DNA of 64,000 nt from WJKR01 sp964556395 (GCA_964556395.1 CAZKVR010000004.1:1-64000); one strand, 5' to 3'; positions 44,001 through 52,170 are shown, counted from the stretch's first letter. Made by a program: numbers and translations. The notes: generated from the letters alone by a model not told the origin.

Positions 44001-45020
44001 TCACATGTTCTTGTACTTCTCGACCGTCTCGTCCTTGACTTCGAGCTTGACGCCGGCGGCCTTGAAGAATTGTCTCGAGAGCTTGCTGGCGTGGTATGCC
44101 TTGGCTGCCACGACGCGCTTGATGCCGGCGTTGATGAGGAGTTTTGCGCAGGTGAAGCATGGTTCCATGTACGTGTAGACCGTGCCTCCTTCGACGGGGA
44201 TGCCGTTCCGCGCGGCTTGGGCGAGGGCGTTCTGCTCTGCGTGGACTGTGCGGATGCAGTGCTGCTTGGTCGTGCCGTCGTCGTTGACGACGCGGTGCAT
44301 GAGGTGTCCGACCTCGTCGCAGTGCGGCATGCCGACGGCGGAGCCGACGTAGCCTGTCGTCAATATGCGGTTGTCCTTGACGATGACGGCGCCGTTCTTG
44401 CCCCGGTCGCACGTGCCTCGTTCGCGGACGGCGGTCATGATGCCGAGGAAGTAGTCGTCCCATGACGGCCGGTCGGTCTTGAACTTGTACAGGGCTTTCG
44501 CGACCTTCTTGTAGAGCTCTTTCAGCGTCTTGTCGTTGATGATGACGACGTCGGCCCGTCTTTTCGTCTCGTCGAAGGCTCGGTAGTGCTCGCCGCCGCC
44601 TCTGGCTTCCTTGGCCTCGTGCTTCTTGAACTCCTTGAACGTAGTGGGGTCTTGTTCGCGCTTGCGCGCTTTCATGCGTCGGAAGCGGGTCTTCTGGGGT
44701 GCGTCGACGAAGATGAGCCTGAACTTGGGGTTCTTCCTCAACACCTCGACCTCTCCGGGCGTGCCTATAGAGCTGATCACCCAGTCTTCCTCGTCGTTGA
44801 TGGTGAGTAGGGCTCGTTGTGCGAGGTATCCTGGTCCGAAGCGTTTGCGGAGGTCGTTGCCGAGTTCTTGCAGGTTCTTCCTCGTGACCTGTTTCTTACG
44901 GCTCTTGAGCTCTTCCCGGAGGATGTCCGAGAGGGAGAGGTGCTTGAACCCTTGCTCCATGAGATATTCCACGACCGTATCCTTCCCTGCTGCCAGGTAT
45001 CCTGTTACTCCGACTATCAT
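44001..45020 (-). CDS. P-loop nucleoside/nucleotide kinase-like domain fused to dCMP deaminase
   Basis: 339 residues. The N-terminal 165 residues form a P-loop kinase-like domain (MIVGVTGYLAAGKDTVVEYL, LSLSDILREELKSR). The C-terminal half is a zinc deaminase: HAEQNAL and PCFTCAKL supply His, Glu and two Cys. The arrangement resembles fungal dCMP deaminases, which also carry a P-loop-like N-terminal part. The likely role is dUMP supply for dTTP synthesis; the P-loop substrate is unclear. Its TATA box is framed by an inverted repeat (45049-45081). Confidence 0.85.
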   Translation of the reverse strand: MIVGVTGYLAAGKDTVVEYLMEQGFKHLSLSDILREELKSRKKQVTRKNLQELGNDLRKRFGPGYLAQRALLTINDEEDWVISSIGTPGEVEVLRKNPKFRLIFVDAPQKTRFRRMKARKREQDPTTFKEFKKHEAKEARGGGEHYRAFDETKRRADVVIINDKTLKELYKKVAKALYKFKTDRPSWDDYFLGIMTAVRERGTCDRGKNGAVIVKDNRILTTGYVGSAVGMPHCDEVGHLMHRVVNDDGTTKQHCIRTVHAEQNALAQAARNGIPVEGGTVYTYMEPCFTCAKLLINAGIKRVVAAKAYHASKLSRQFFKAAGVKLEVKDETVEKYKNM

Positions 45021-45048
45021 AGTGAACGAACCTCTATTTTCACTAGAG

Positions 45049-45081
45049 AGTAACTACTACCTATTAAATAATTTAGTTACT
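45049..45081 (-). promoter_or_regulatory. Inverted repeat around TATA box of deaminase gene
   Basis: AGTAACTA (45049-45056) and TAGTTACT (45074-45081) are perfect 8-base inverted repeats with the TATA-like ctattaaataattt between them. This is the expected form of an operator that blocks TBP binding. The regulator is not known. Confidence 0.5.
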
Positions 45082-45121
45082 AGAACATATATGAAAAAAA
45101 ACATATTTTGGCTAGCTGCAG

Positions 45122-45202
45122 TCACTCCTCTTCCTCGCCGCCGAAGAAGGAGTCGAGCTTCCTGCTGCTCGCCATCGCCTTGTACGACACCTTCTGAGCC
45201 AT
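45122..45202 (-). CDS. 26-residue microprotein with PCNA-box-like motif
   Basis: The product is MAQKVSYKAMASSRKLDSFF followed by GGEEEE. A TATA box at 45225-45232 lies 23-30 bases before the ATG and GAGGGGG stands close by, so expression is plausible. SRKLDSFF agrees with the PCNA-interacting box Q-x-x-L-x-x-F-F except for Ser in place of Gln. The acidic tail is also common in such peptides. The function is unproven; it could equally be chance. Confidence 0.45.
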   Translation of the reverse strand: MAQKVSYKAMASSRKLDSFFGGEEEE

Positions 45203-45279
45203 ACTACCCCCTCTAGAGACAGCGTTTTTAAATTCTGTTGTGGGCAGACCCATAGCTACCGATAGGTATACCAGACCAT

Positions 45280-45777
45280 TCACGTACGCTCGCCGAGGTT
45301 GAGGATGGAATCAATGGACTGGCTGCGCACCTCACCGGAAGACGCGTGTATGCGAACGTTGATGAGCGAGAACGCCTGGGTGACGAGAGTGAGGTTCCAC
45401 GTCGGGGCGCCGTCGAGGGTCTGGAGGATGACGATCGTCTTGTTCACCAACTCCTTAGGATACTTGTCCTGGCGCACCTGCTCGGCGGTCGCCAAGGCGT
45501 CGTCCAAGGAGACCTCGACCTCATCAGCCTCCAAAGGCGGGACGTGGCCGGACTCGCGGAAAGCCTCGTCCTCATCATGCTTGGACACAGACTCATCAGC
45601 GACGAAAGAGACTATACGCTCAGTATCCTGGGAGTAGAACCCCACCTGCCACGGCGCCCGGCCAGACTTTTCGACCGTGCAGAACCCGTGGGCGAGGTAG
45701 TAGCCCTCGCTGCCCCTCATGAACTCCTTATAGACATCGCTGTCCTGGACATGCTCCAAAGCCTCGTGGAATCTCAT
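45280..45777 (-). CDS. Uncharacterised protein with PepSY-like C-terminal part
   Basis: 165 residues. The N-terminal part is unlike known families. The C-terminal stretch WNLTLVTQAFSLINVRIHAS followed by SGEV resembles the second half of PepSY domains. No signal peptide is seen, unusual for PepSY proteins. A TATA box at 45800-45808 supports the ATG at 45777. The function is unknown. Confidence 0.5.
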   Translation of the reverse strand: MRFHEALEHVQDSDVYKEFMRGSEGYYLAHGFCTVEKSGRAPWQVGFYSQDTERIVSFVADESVSKHDEDEAFRESGHVPPLEADEVEVSLDDALATAEQVRQDKYPKELVNKTIVILQTLDGAPTWNLTLVTQAFSLINVRIHASSGEVRSQSIDSILNLGERT

Positions 45778-45816
45778 ACCCAGAGGCCGAGCAAGCACGG
45801 TTTAAATGTTTTTTCG

Positions 45817-46062
45817 TCAGTCGAACACCATCTTCTTGACGGTGACGCCGAGCCCGCGCAGGCGCTCCTCGAAGGAGAGAAGCTCATCACCGGTGCCGAC
45901 GAGGTCTAGGAGGATGTAAGCATCCTTCGTGGCGTGATCGCCGTGGACGTCATGCAAGCCCACACGAGTCTTGATAAGCCCACCATTGTCAGTCAACACC
46001 TTCTGCACGTCCGTGGCGAGGGCGTGGCGGTCCTCCACCCGCAACCCGAGAATAGTCTTCAT
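45817..46062 (-). CDS. ACT-like small protein, TM1266/hydrogenase-regulator family
   Basis: 81 residues. MKTILGLRVEDRHALATDVQ, KVLTDNGGLIKTRVGLHDV and LEERLRGLGVTVKKMVF-type ending match the short ACT-like proteins called iron-only hydrogenase system regulators. No hydrogenase gene is present in the window, so the name may not describe its job here. A TATA box at 46085-46092 is 23-30 bases before the ATG at 46062. Confidence 0.7.
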   Translation of the reverse strand: MKTILGLRVEDRHALATDVQKVLTDNGGLIKTRVGLHDVHGDHATKDAYILLDLVGTGDELLSFEERLRGLGVTVKKMVFD

Positions 46063-46291
46063 ACCGGCTGCAAAGGAAGAGGAAGTATATAACAGTGACG
46101 GTCCACAGAATTGTAGAAAAAGTCCGAGCATACGGGCCAGGTATTGGTGCTTTCAATAAACAACACCCTCCCTGTTTATAAAAAATTATCCTTGCAAGAG
46201 CCATTCAGGTGCCGCCAACCAAGGTACGAGTGATTCTCTACAAAGCCAACCCACAGAAGTTTTTTAAAAGAACACATATTTGCTTGCGTTC

Positions 46292-47341
46292 ATGCTTCCG
46301 CAAGAGGCCGTCGAAGAGCTGGAGAAACAGCAATACCGCGTCGTCGGAGAGAACAAGCACTCCAGCGTCAAGGTGTGCGGCTGGACGAAGAACAGCCTCA
46401 CCGGCAAAGGGACGTGCTACAAGCACCGGTTCTATGGCATCCGAAGCCACCAATGCCTCCAGATGAGCACTGCGATGAGCTGCGCGAACAGGTGCGTGTT
46501 CTGCTGGCGCGGCTACAAGGCGCCCGTCTCCAAGGAGTGGCCGTGCGGAGTGGACGAGCCGGACGACATCATCGAGGAGAGCATCGAAGCCCACAAGGAC
46601 CTCCTCACCGGCTACGGCGGCCACCACGACAAGGACGAGAAGCTCTTCGCAGAGGCCCAGACGCCGAGGCATGTGGCGTTATCGCTCACCGGAGAACCGA
46701 TCACCTACCCGAAGATCAACGAAATCATCAGGAAGTTCCACGAGCGCGGCATCAGCACGTTCATGGTGACGAACGCGCAATACCCGGACGAGATCGCAGC
46801 GCTGGAACCGGTCACCCAACTCTACCTCAGCATCGACGCGCCGACGGAAGAACTGCTCAAGCGGGTGGACGCCCCGCTGTTCCAGGACTACTGGGAGCGC
46901 ATGCTCCGAAGCCTCGACACCCTGAAGGAGAAGGAAGGCCGGACGACGATCAGGCTGACGATGATCAAAGGCTGGAACATGACCTTGCCGGAGCGGTACG
47001 CCGAGCTCATCAGGCGCGGAGACCCGGACTTCGTCGAGGTGAAAGCGTACATGTTCGTCGGAGCCTCGCGGCAACGGCTCAGCATGGAGAACATGCCCTA
47101 CCACGCGGACGTGAAAGCGTTCGCGGACGAGGTCGTCAAGCACCTGCCGGGCTACAGCGTGGCGGACGAGCACGAGCCGAGCAGGGTGGTATTGTTGGCC
47201 AAGGACGAGTTCTACGACGACGAGTGGAAGACGTGGATCGACTTCGACGCGTTCTTCAAGGCCTGGGAACGGCACGAGCAGGACGGCGCCCCGGTACGGA
47301 AAGAGGACTGCACGACGCGCCGGACCCACCGCAAGGAATAA
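46292..47341 (+). CDS. taw1: tRNA 4-demethylwyosine synthase Taw1
   Basis: 349 residues. The radical SAM motif CANRCVFC uses C64, C68 and C71; upstream Cys at VKVCGW, GTCYKH and HQCLQ provide the second cluster as in TYW1. LSLTGEPITYP and VTNAQYPDEI are Taw1 hallmarks. It makes the tricyclic base at position 37 of tRNA-Phe from methylguanosine and pyruvate. A TATA box at 46261-46270 supports the ATG at 46292 over the TTG at 46280. Confidence 0.93.
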   Translation: MLPQEAVEELEKQQYRVVGENKHSSVKVCGWTKNSLTGKGTCYKHRFYGIRSHQCLQMSTAMSCANRCVFCWRGYKAPVSKEWPCGVDEPDDIIEESIEAHKDLLTGYGGHHDKDEKLFAEAQTPRHVALSLTGEPITYPKINEIIRKFHERGISTFMVTNAQYPDEIAALEPVTQLYLSIDAPTEELLKRVDAPLFQDYWERMLRSLDTLKEKEGRTTIRLTMIKGWNMTLPERYAELIRRGDPDFVEVKAYMFVGASRQRLSMENMPYHADVKAFADEVVKHLPGYSVADEHEPSRVVLLAKDEFYDDEWKTWIDFDAFFKAWERHEQDGAPVRKEDCTTRRTHRKE

Positions 47342-47368
47342 AAACACGAGTTCTAGAGAACAGGACCT

Positions 47369-47995
47369 TTGGGACCGCGACAGCTACGACGGCTCGGACA
47401 AGCCTTTGAGATACTGCTCGTCTTCATAGGGCTCCCACTCCTGTTCGCCCTCACCGAACCCATGCCGCGGCTCCTCGCCATAAGCCTGGCAGGGCTCGCC
47501 TACCTGGCGGTGTTGCTGAACGACAAGACGTTCGACAAGCACCGGTTCGGATTCAACGGGTTCAAGCACTGGAACGTCCTCATACTCCGGTTCAGCGTGT
47601 TCGCGCTGCTGTTGACGCCGCTCATGCTATTGTTCGCGCCGGAAGCATACCTGCCAGAGCACCTGCGGCAAGGAGCGATGTGGCTCCACCTCCTCGTCGG
47701 CTACTCGGTCTTCAGCGTCATCCCACAAGCAATCGTCTACAGGGTGTACTTCTTCCACCGGTTCCGAGACCTGTTCAAGAACGACGAAGCGCTGATACTG
47801 CTCAACGCGTGCCTGTTCTCATTCCTCCACATAGTCTACCACAACTGGCTCGCGCTCATCCTCACACTCGTCGGAGGCATCGTGTTCGCCTTCACCTACC
47901 TGCACAGCAAGTCGTTCGCAGTCACGGCGATAGAACACGCGCTGTACGGGGAGACCCTCTTCATCATAGGCCTGGGAACCTCCTTCACACCCTAA
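47369..47995 (+). CDS. CPBP-type intramembrane protease homolog, atypical motif 1
   Basis: 208 residues, about six membrane helices. Motif 2 (LFSFLHIVYHNW) and motif 3-like HALYGETLF are present. Motif 1, normally E-E-x-x-x-R, reads Q-A-I-V-Y-R, so the catalytic Glu pair is missing. It may be inactive or not a protease. The TTG at 47369 is chosen because the first helix precedes any ATG and AGGACC stands just before it. Confidence 0.6.
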   Translation: MGPRQLRRLGQAFEILLVFIGLPLLFALTEPMPRLLAISLAGLAYLAVLLNDKTFDKHRFGFNGFKHWNVLILRFSVFALLLTPLMLLFAPEAYLPEHLRQGAMWLHLLVGYSVFSVIPQAIVYRVYFFHRFRDLFKNDEALILLNACLFSFLHIVYHNWLALILTLVGGIVFAFTYLHSKSFAVTAIEHALYGETLFIIGLGTSFTP

Positions 47996-48040
47996 CACAT
48001 ATAAATGACAGAGACCTGTTCATATAAAGGTGATAGGACA

Positions 48041-48526
48041 ATGGGAGACTACGCACGAAAGATAGTCAAGGACGCGGACAAGATCATAGAACTGCTCAAC
48101 AAGGCTTTGGCCGACGAGTGGCTCGCATACTACCAGTACTGGATCGCCGCCAAGGTCGTCGAAGGCAAGATGCGACCGAACGTGGAAGCGGAGCTCGACG
48201 AGCACGCCAAGGAGGAATTGGAGCACGCCGACAAGCTGGCTGACCGAATCGTGGAGCTGGGCGGCACGCCGCTGAAGGACCCGAAGACGTTCGGACAGCA
48301 CTCCAACTGCGGCTACGACGCGCCGGAGAAGGAAGACGTCGAGAGCATCCTGGCGGACAACGTCAAGGCGGAGCAGTGCGCCATCCAGGTCTACCACGAC
48401 CTCATGGACTACTGCAAGGACAGGGATGCCGTGACATACCACCTGGCGCTGGACATCCTCAAGGACGAGCTCGAGCACGAGCAGGACCTCCAGGACCTCC
48501 AGGCAGACCTCTCATACCACAAGTAA
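48041..48526 (+). CDS. Ferritin/Dps-like iron-storage protein
   Basis: 161 residues, four-helix bundle. Ligand motifs are ADEWLAYYQYW, the ExxH-type KEELEHADKL, AEQCAIQVYHD and the closing DELEHEQDL, giving a di-iron or ferroxidase site. AAAGGTGAT precedes the ATG at 48041. It should store iron and protect from peroxide. It is the second ferritin-like gene in the window after the EncFtn-like gene. Confidence 0.85.
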   Translation: MGDYARKIVKDADKIIELLNKALADEWLAYYQYWIAAKVVEGKMRPNVEAELDEHAKEELEHADKLADRIVELGGTPLKDPKTFGQHSNCGYDAPEKEDVESILADNVKAEQCAIQVYHDLMDYCKDRDAVTYHLALDILKDELEHEQDLQDLQADLSYHK

Positions 48527-48557
48527 GGAGGACCTTTTCTTTTTTCCTTCTTGAGAA

Positions 48558-49277
48558 CTACCGGCCGTGCACGACGGTGCCCTTGAACGGCTTGCCGGCG
48601 ACCATCTTATCCAGTTCAGAGTACTGGCCTATGAGGAGCGAGAAGCCCTTGTAAGCCCTGCTCTTGCCGACCTGGCACGCCGCAGGGTCCAACGGGTAGT
48701 TGCCGCCGGCCACCCACTTGTCACCGACGAGCTCGCGCATCTTACCCCACGACATCTCAGGCAAGGGTTGGTACTCCTGCACCTTCTCCTTGTCGAACTT
48801 CAAGGCCGGCACGTCGAGGACTACCGGGAAGTCGCTCAGCTTGATAGCCTTGTCCGCGTCGAAGCTCTCAGCCAGGACCATCATGTCATAATCCGTGCTG
48901 TGGCCGGGCTTGGCGCCCGTGGCGAGGTAGATGCGATAGCCGGTCGGAGGCCTGGCGTGCGGGTCGATGAGAGGCTCGGGGCAGACGTCATCACCGAAAC
49001 GGGGTTTGAGCCTCGAGAGGAGGTAGCGGGCGTTGATCTTCGTCACGGCGATGCCGACCTCGTCGCTGGCGGTGAGCTTCTGGTCCTCCGGGATGACGCC
49101 GGTGAGGATGTCCATCGAGGCTTCCTGGAGCCTGCGGCAGATCTTGCCGCCGCCGATGATGAGGCAGAATATCTCCTTGGGGTGCCGGGCCAAGAGGCCT
49201 GCTAGGTGGTCGATGGCCTGCTCGTCGTACTTGCCGTCCGGGTTGAGGATGCTGCCGCCGTACTTGATGACTATCAT
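48558..49277 (-). CDS. pyrH: UMP kinase, archaeal PyrH
   Basis: 239 residues. IKYGGSILNPDG is the phosphate-binding start of amino-acid-kinase fold proteins; CLIIGGGKICRRLQEA, the DEVGIAVTKINARYLL helix and TGAKPGHSTDYDMM match archaeal UMP kinases. It converts UMP to UDP. It is divergent from the uncharacterised gene at 49373. Confidence 0.85.
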   Translation of the reverse strand: MIVIKYGGSILNPDGKYDEQAIDHLAGLLARHPKEIFCLIIGGGKICRRLQEASMDILTGVIPEDQKLTASDEVGIAVTKINARYLLSRLKPRFGDDVCPEPLIDPHARPPTGYRIYLATGAKPGHSTDYDMMVLAESFDADKAIKLSDFPVVLDVPALKFDKEKVQEYQPLPEMSWGKMRELVGDKWVAGGNYPLDPAACQVGKSRAYKGFSLLIGQYSELDKMVAGKPFKGTVVHGR

Positions 49278-49372
49278 ACGAGGTACACCTACAAAAGCTG
49301 TTTAAAAGGGCTTCGGTTCTGATGGAAAGGCTAAAATAGGACCTCTCACCTGGAAAGCGCGGGTGGTTCCAT

Positions 49373-49822
49373 ATGAGAAAGTCATTACGACGGAAAGACA
49401 GGGATGAGAAGACTATCAACATCCTCGTGCAGGAAGGCTTGAAGGAATACTACGAGGACGAGGCGGAGCCGGCCGTGATGGGTGTCTACCACGCGCGAGG
49501 GCAGCCGGACACGGACTACGGCCGCAAGCCGGAAACCATGAGGGAAGGGGACAAGGGTTTCAAGCCGACGCCCAGGCAGGAAGAGGAAAACCCTATCCTG
49601 CAGGAATTCGAGGCGTACAGCACCACCATGGAACTCCTCAAAGTGCCAGGCAACCATGTGGACGTCATGAGCTTCTCCAACGTCAACCGGAAAGTGGACA
49701 CGAACTGCCTGAACAACCTGCTCTATGGCATGACCGCGCCTCGCTCGACGGCGCTGCCGGAAGAGTCCTACGGCGGCGACGTGACGGCCGATTACAGCCG
49801 CACCAAGCAGGAACTGGTGTGA
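49373..49822 (+). CDS. Uncharacterised protein, 149 residues
   Basis: No family recognised. The first 25 residues are Arg/Lys/Asp-rich (MRKSLRRKDRDEKTINILVQ); the middle is Pro/Glu-rich and likely disordered; 95-149 is Asn/Ser/Tyr-rich. There is no membrane helix. Steady use of GC-ending codons and lack of overlap with another gene support coding. It is convergent with ftsZ, with hairpin element B between. Confidence 0.5.
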   Translation: MRKSLRRKDRDEKTINILVQEGLKEYYEDEAEPAVMGVYHARGQPDTDYGRKPETMREGDKGFKPTPRQEEENPILQEFEAYSTTMELLKVPGNHVDVMSFSNVNRKVDTNCLNNLLYGMTAPRSTALPEESYGGDVTADYSRTKQELV

Positions 49823-49950
49823 AAGCTTGAGCATGAACCTTTTTCTTGTCCTTTCTCGCATTCTCAGACCGGGCTCCTGAATGGCTCCGGCCAGTATAAT
49901 CCTTCAGAACGCCATCTCCATACCTACAGCCACCTAGCGGGTGTTGAGAA

Positions 49951-50026
49951 GAAAAGAAAAAGCGCGCCCCTGAGGAGCAATGGGGTTGTTGGGGGGTGAT
50001 GTTGCTCAGGGGGGACAGAGGCGCGT
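49951..50026 (-). other. Structured element B: nested hairpin with G-free loop and T-tract
   Basis: On the minus strand, cgcgc (49963-49967) pairs with gcgcg (50021-50025), and cccctgag (49967-49974) with ctcagggg (50005-50012); gcaa/ttgc can extend the inner stem. Bases 49979-50004 contain no C on the plus strand (26 bases, runs of 4 and 6 G). A T-rich tract follows on the minus strand (49951-49961). It lies 32 bases after the ftsZ stop and may end that message. The layout is like elements A, C and D. Confidence 0.55.
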
Positions 50027-50057
50027 AAGGAAGAAAGGAGAAAAAAAGTAAACCGCC

Positions 50058-51128
50058 TTATTTGACGATCTCGATGCCGAGCTCCTCGGAGAGCTGTTGT
50101 CGGGCCTCGGCCGACTCCTTCGCGGAGGGCTTGCCGAGGATCCACGGGCTCTTCACGCCGGTGATGATGGTCATCACGGTGAGCTTGCCCTTCATGTCCT
50201 CGGCGACGCGAGCGCCCCAGATGACGTTGGCGTCGTCATCCATGCTCTCAGTCACCAATTCTCCGGCCTTGGAGATCTCTTCGAGGGTCATCTCGGGTCC
50301 GCCTGCGATCTGGATGATGGCTCCCGTGGCGCCCTCGTAGCTGATGTCGAGGAGCGGGTTGCTCAAGGCGCCCTTGACAGCCTCTTCCACGCGGTTCGCC
50401 GTGTCACTGGCGCCCACGCCGATGGCCGCGACGCCGCCGTCGGTCATGATGGTCTTGACGTCGGCGTAGTCGAGGTTGACCAGGCTGGGGACCGCGATGG
50501 TCTCGACGATGCCTTTGATCATGGTCGCTATGAGCTCGTTCGCCACGGCGAAGGCCTGTTGTACCGGGAGGTTGCCCGCGATCTGGACGAGGCGGTTGTT
50601 GTCGATGACGATGACCGTGTCGGAGACTTTCCGGAGTTGTTGGAGTCCGAACTCGGCCTTGTCGATCCTGGCGCGCTCGATCTTGAACGGCATCGTGACG
50701 GTGCCGATGACGATGGAGCCCGCGTCCTTGGCGACCTGCGCCACGACGGGGGCCGCGCCGGTGCCGGTGCCGCCGCCCATGCCGGCGCACACGAAGACCA
50801 TGTCCGAGTCCTTGAGTGATTCCTTGATCGTCTGGATGCTCTCCTGGGCCGCTTCGGCGCCTTTCTCAGGGAAGCCGCCGCATCCCAGTCCTCGCGTGAT
50901 GTCCTGGCCAAGTAGGAACTTGCGGTCGGCCTCGACCATCTTGAGGTGCTGCTGGTCCGTGTTGCACGCGATGATCTCGGCACCTTGGATGCCTTTCACG
51001 TACAGCCAGTTGACCATGTTGCCGCCTGCGCCACCTGCGCCGACTACCTTGATGTTCGCTTGTCCGACCTCTACTTCTTCGAAGTTGTTCGGGTTGTTCT
51101 TCTTGGCGTTGTCCACAATAAAATCCAT
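50058..51128 (-). CDS. ftsZ: Cell-division protein FtsZ
   Basis: 356 residues. GTP-binding features: VVGAGGAGGNMVNWL, CNTDQQ, the tubulin signature GGGTGTG near residue 120, and IDNNRL; the T7 loop is VNLDYADVKTIM. The C-terminal tail ends soon after the GTPase core and has only a short linker. It polymerises at the division site. GGGGGAAAAGACAG precedes the ATG; the promoter TATA lies far upstream at about 51268-51278, giving a long leader. Confidence 0.95.
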   Translation of the reverse strand: MDFIVDNAKKNNPNNFEEVEVGQANIKVVGAGGAGGNMVNWLYVKGIQGAEIIACNTDQQHLKMVEADRKFLLGQDITRGLGCGGFPEKGAEAAQESIQTIKESLKDSDMVFVCAGMGGGTGTGAAPVVAQVAKDAGSIVIGTVTMPFKIERARIDKAEFGLQQLRKVSDTVIVIDNNRLVQIAGNLPVQQAFAVANELIATMIKGIVETIAVPSLVNLDYADVKTIMTDGGVAAIGVGASDTANRVEEAVKGALSNPLLDISYEGATGAIIQIAGGPEMTLEEISKAGELVTESMDDDANVIWGARVAEDMKGKLTVMTIITGVKSPWILGKPSAKESAEARQQLSEELGIEIVK

Positions 51129-51327
51129 CTGTCTTTTCCCCCGTTGTTGTTTTATCTTTCGATTGTTGACCCGCGTCGTTTCAGGCGCGAATCAGCGGGA
51201 TTCTCCACCACACCCACGTTTCTGAGGAAGTCAAATCCCTATGAGTATACATGATTGCGACGGTTCTATATAAATATTATTGAGATGCTATTTACATACT
51301 AGAAAATTATTTTCTACCTGTTGAAAC
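51129..51327 (-). promoter_or_regulatory. ftsZ promoter and long leader
   Basis: The TATA box (tatataaat on the plus strand) lies near 51270-51278, so the message would begin around 51245, about 117 bases before the ATG. The leader contains an inverted repeat cccgc (51170-51174) and gcggg (51195-51199). Most neighbours look leaderless, so this leader may regulate translation. Confidence 0.5.
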
Positions 51328-51858
51328 TTATTGTTCGTAGAGTAGGACCTTCTTGCCAGGGTAGAGCCCCATGCTGCTCATCTGGTTGTACTGGTCGGGA
51401 GCGAGCGTGAGGTAGATGATCTTGAAGCCGTAGGTCTCCTTGGCCCTGTAGGAGGCGTTCCTGATGAGGTCGTGGTCGAGGTCGTTCCCTATTATCAATA
51501 GGTTGGCCTTGAGGGATTCCTCCTTGCCATGGAGGACGACCATCTCGACGTGAGGATCCTGTTTTATCTCTTCGACGAACTCCTGGACAGCTGATTTCCG
51601 GTCGGCGAGGATGTCTGCCAGGAACCCGGCGTTCTCGTCGTGGAGCTGGTAGAACTTGAAGCGTTTCACCTTGGATTCTGTGATGAGCTCTATCTTGAGG
51701 AGTTGTTGGACGACGCGGTAGGTGGTCGCGGGCGGGACTTTCGCCCGTTTGGCGAGTTCTCGCAGGTAGAATTGCTGGTCTGGGTTGTTGATGAACACCC
51801 GGAATATCTTGAGGAGTTGGTTGTCGATGAGCGCTGCGAGGATGTCTTTCTTTTCCAT
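51328..51858 (-). CDS. Winged-helix regulator with nucleotidyltransferase-like tail
   Basis: 176 residues. Residues 1-75 form a winged helix (FYLRELAKRAKVPPATTYRV). Residues about 100-176 (VEMVVLHGKEESLKANLLII then GND) resemble a degenerate nucleotidyltransferase fold seen fused to such helices in archaea, without the usual catalytic acids. It is read in the same direction as ftsZ. Target genes unknown. Confidence 0.6.
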   Translation of the reverse strand: MEKKDILAALIDNQLLKIFRVFINNPDQQFYLRELAKRAKVPPATTYRVVQQLLKIELITESKVKRFKFYQLHDENAGFLADILADRKSAVQEFVEEIKQDPHVEMVVLHGKEESLKANLLIIGNDLDHDLIRNASYRAKETYGFKIIYLTLAPDQYNQMSSMGLYPGKKVLLYEQ

Positions 51859-52005
51859 CTATTCGCCTGTTAGAGCGCTTCTATTTAAACATTTCTGTTT
51901 TCTGGAACAGTGTTCCTTTTCAGGAACGTTGTTTCTATTTTGGAACGTGTGTTTATGAGGGTTTTGGCAGGGTCGCAAGAACATCAAGATGACAGACATC
52001 GGAGG

Positions 52006-52074
52006 AAAAAGGCCGCCCTGCGAGGAGAATGATTGTGGGGTGTGGTGGGAACAACGAGGTGTTCTGCAGGGCGG
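52006..52074 (-). other. Structured element C: hairpin with G-free loop and T-tract
   Basis: ccgccctgc (52013-52021) and gcagggcgg (52066-52074) form a perfect 9-base-pair stem. Bases 52022-52051 contain no C on the plus strand. TTGT/ACAA may pair inside. On the minus strand the stem is followed by CC and five T (52006-52010). It directly follows element D on that strand. Confidence 0.5.
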
Positions 52075-52170
52075 AAAAAGTATCGATCCGGTGCATCCGC
52101 AAAGGGTGAGTGAGGTGGTGTGAGGTGTGTGAGGTCGGCAAAGAATATTGCCGCGGACGCACCGGTCGAT
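52075..52170 (-). other. Structured element D: long stem with inner hairpin, G-free strand and T-tract
   Basis: Outer arms 52082-52094 and 52159-52170 pair over 12 base pairs with one bulge; ccgc (52097-52100) and gcgg (52153-52156) continue it. ggcaa (52137-52141) and ttgcc (52148-52152) make an inner hairpin. Bases 52101-52135 contain no C on the plus strand. On the minus strand the order is inner hairpin, G-free strand, closing stem, then five T (52075-52079), as in element A. Confidence 0.55.
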
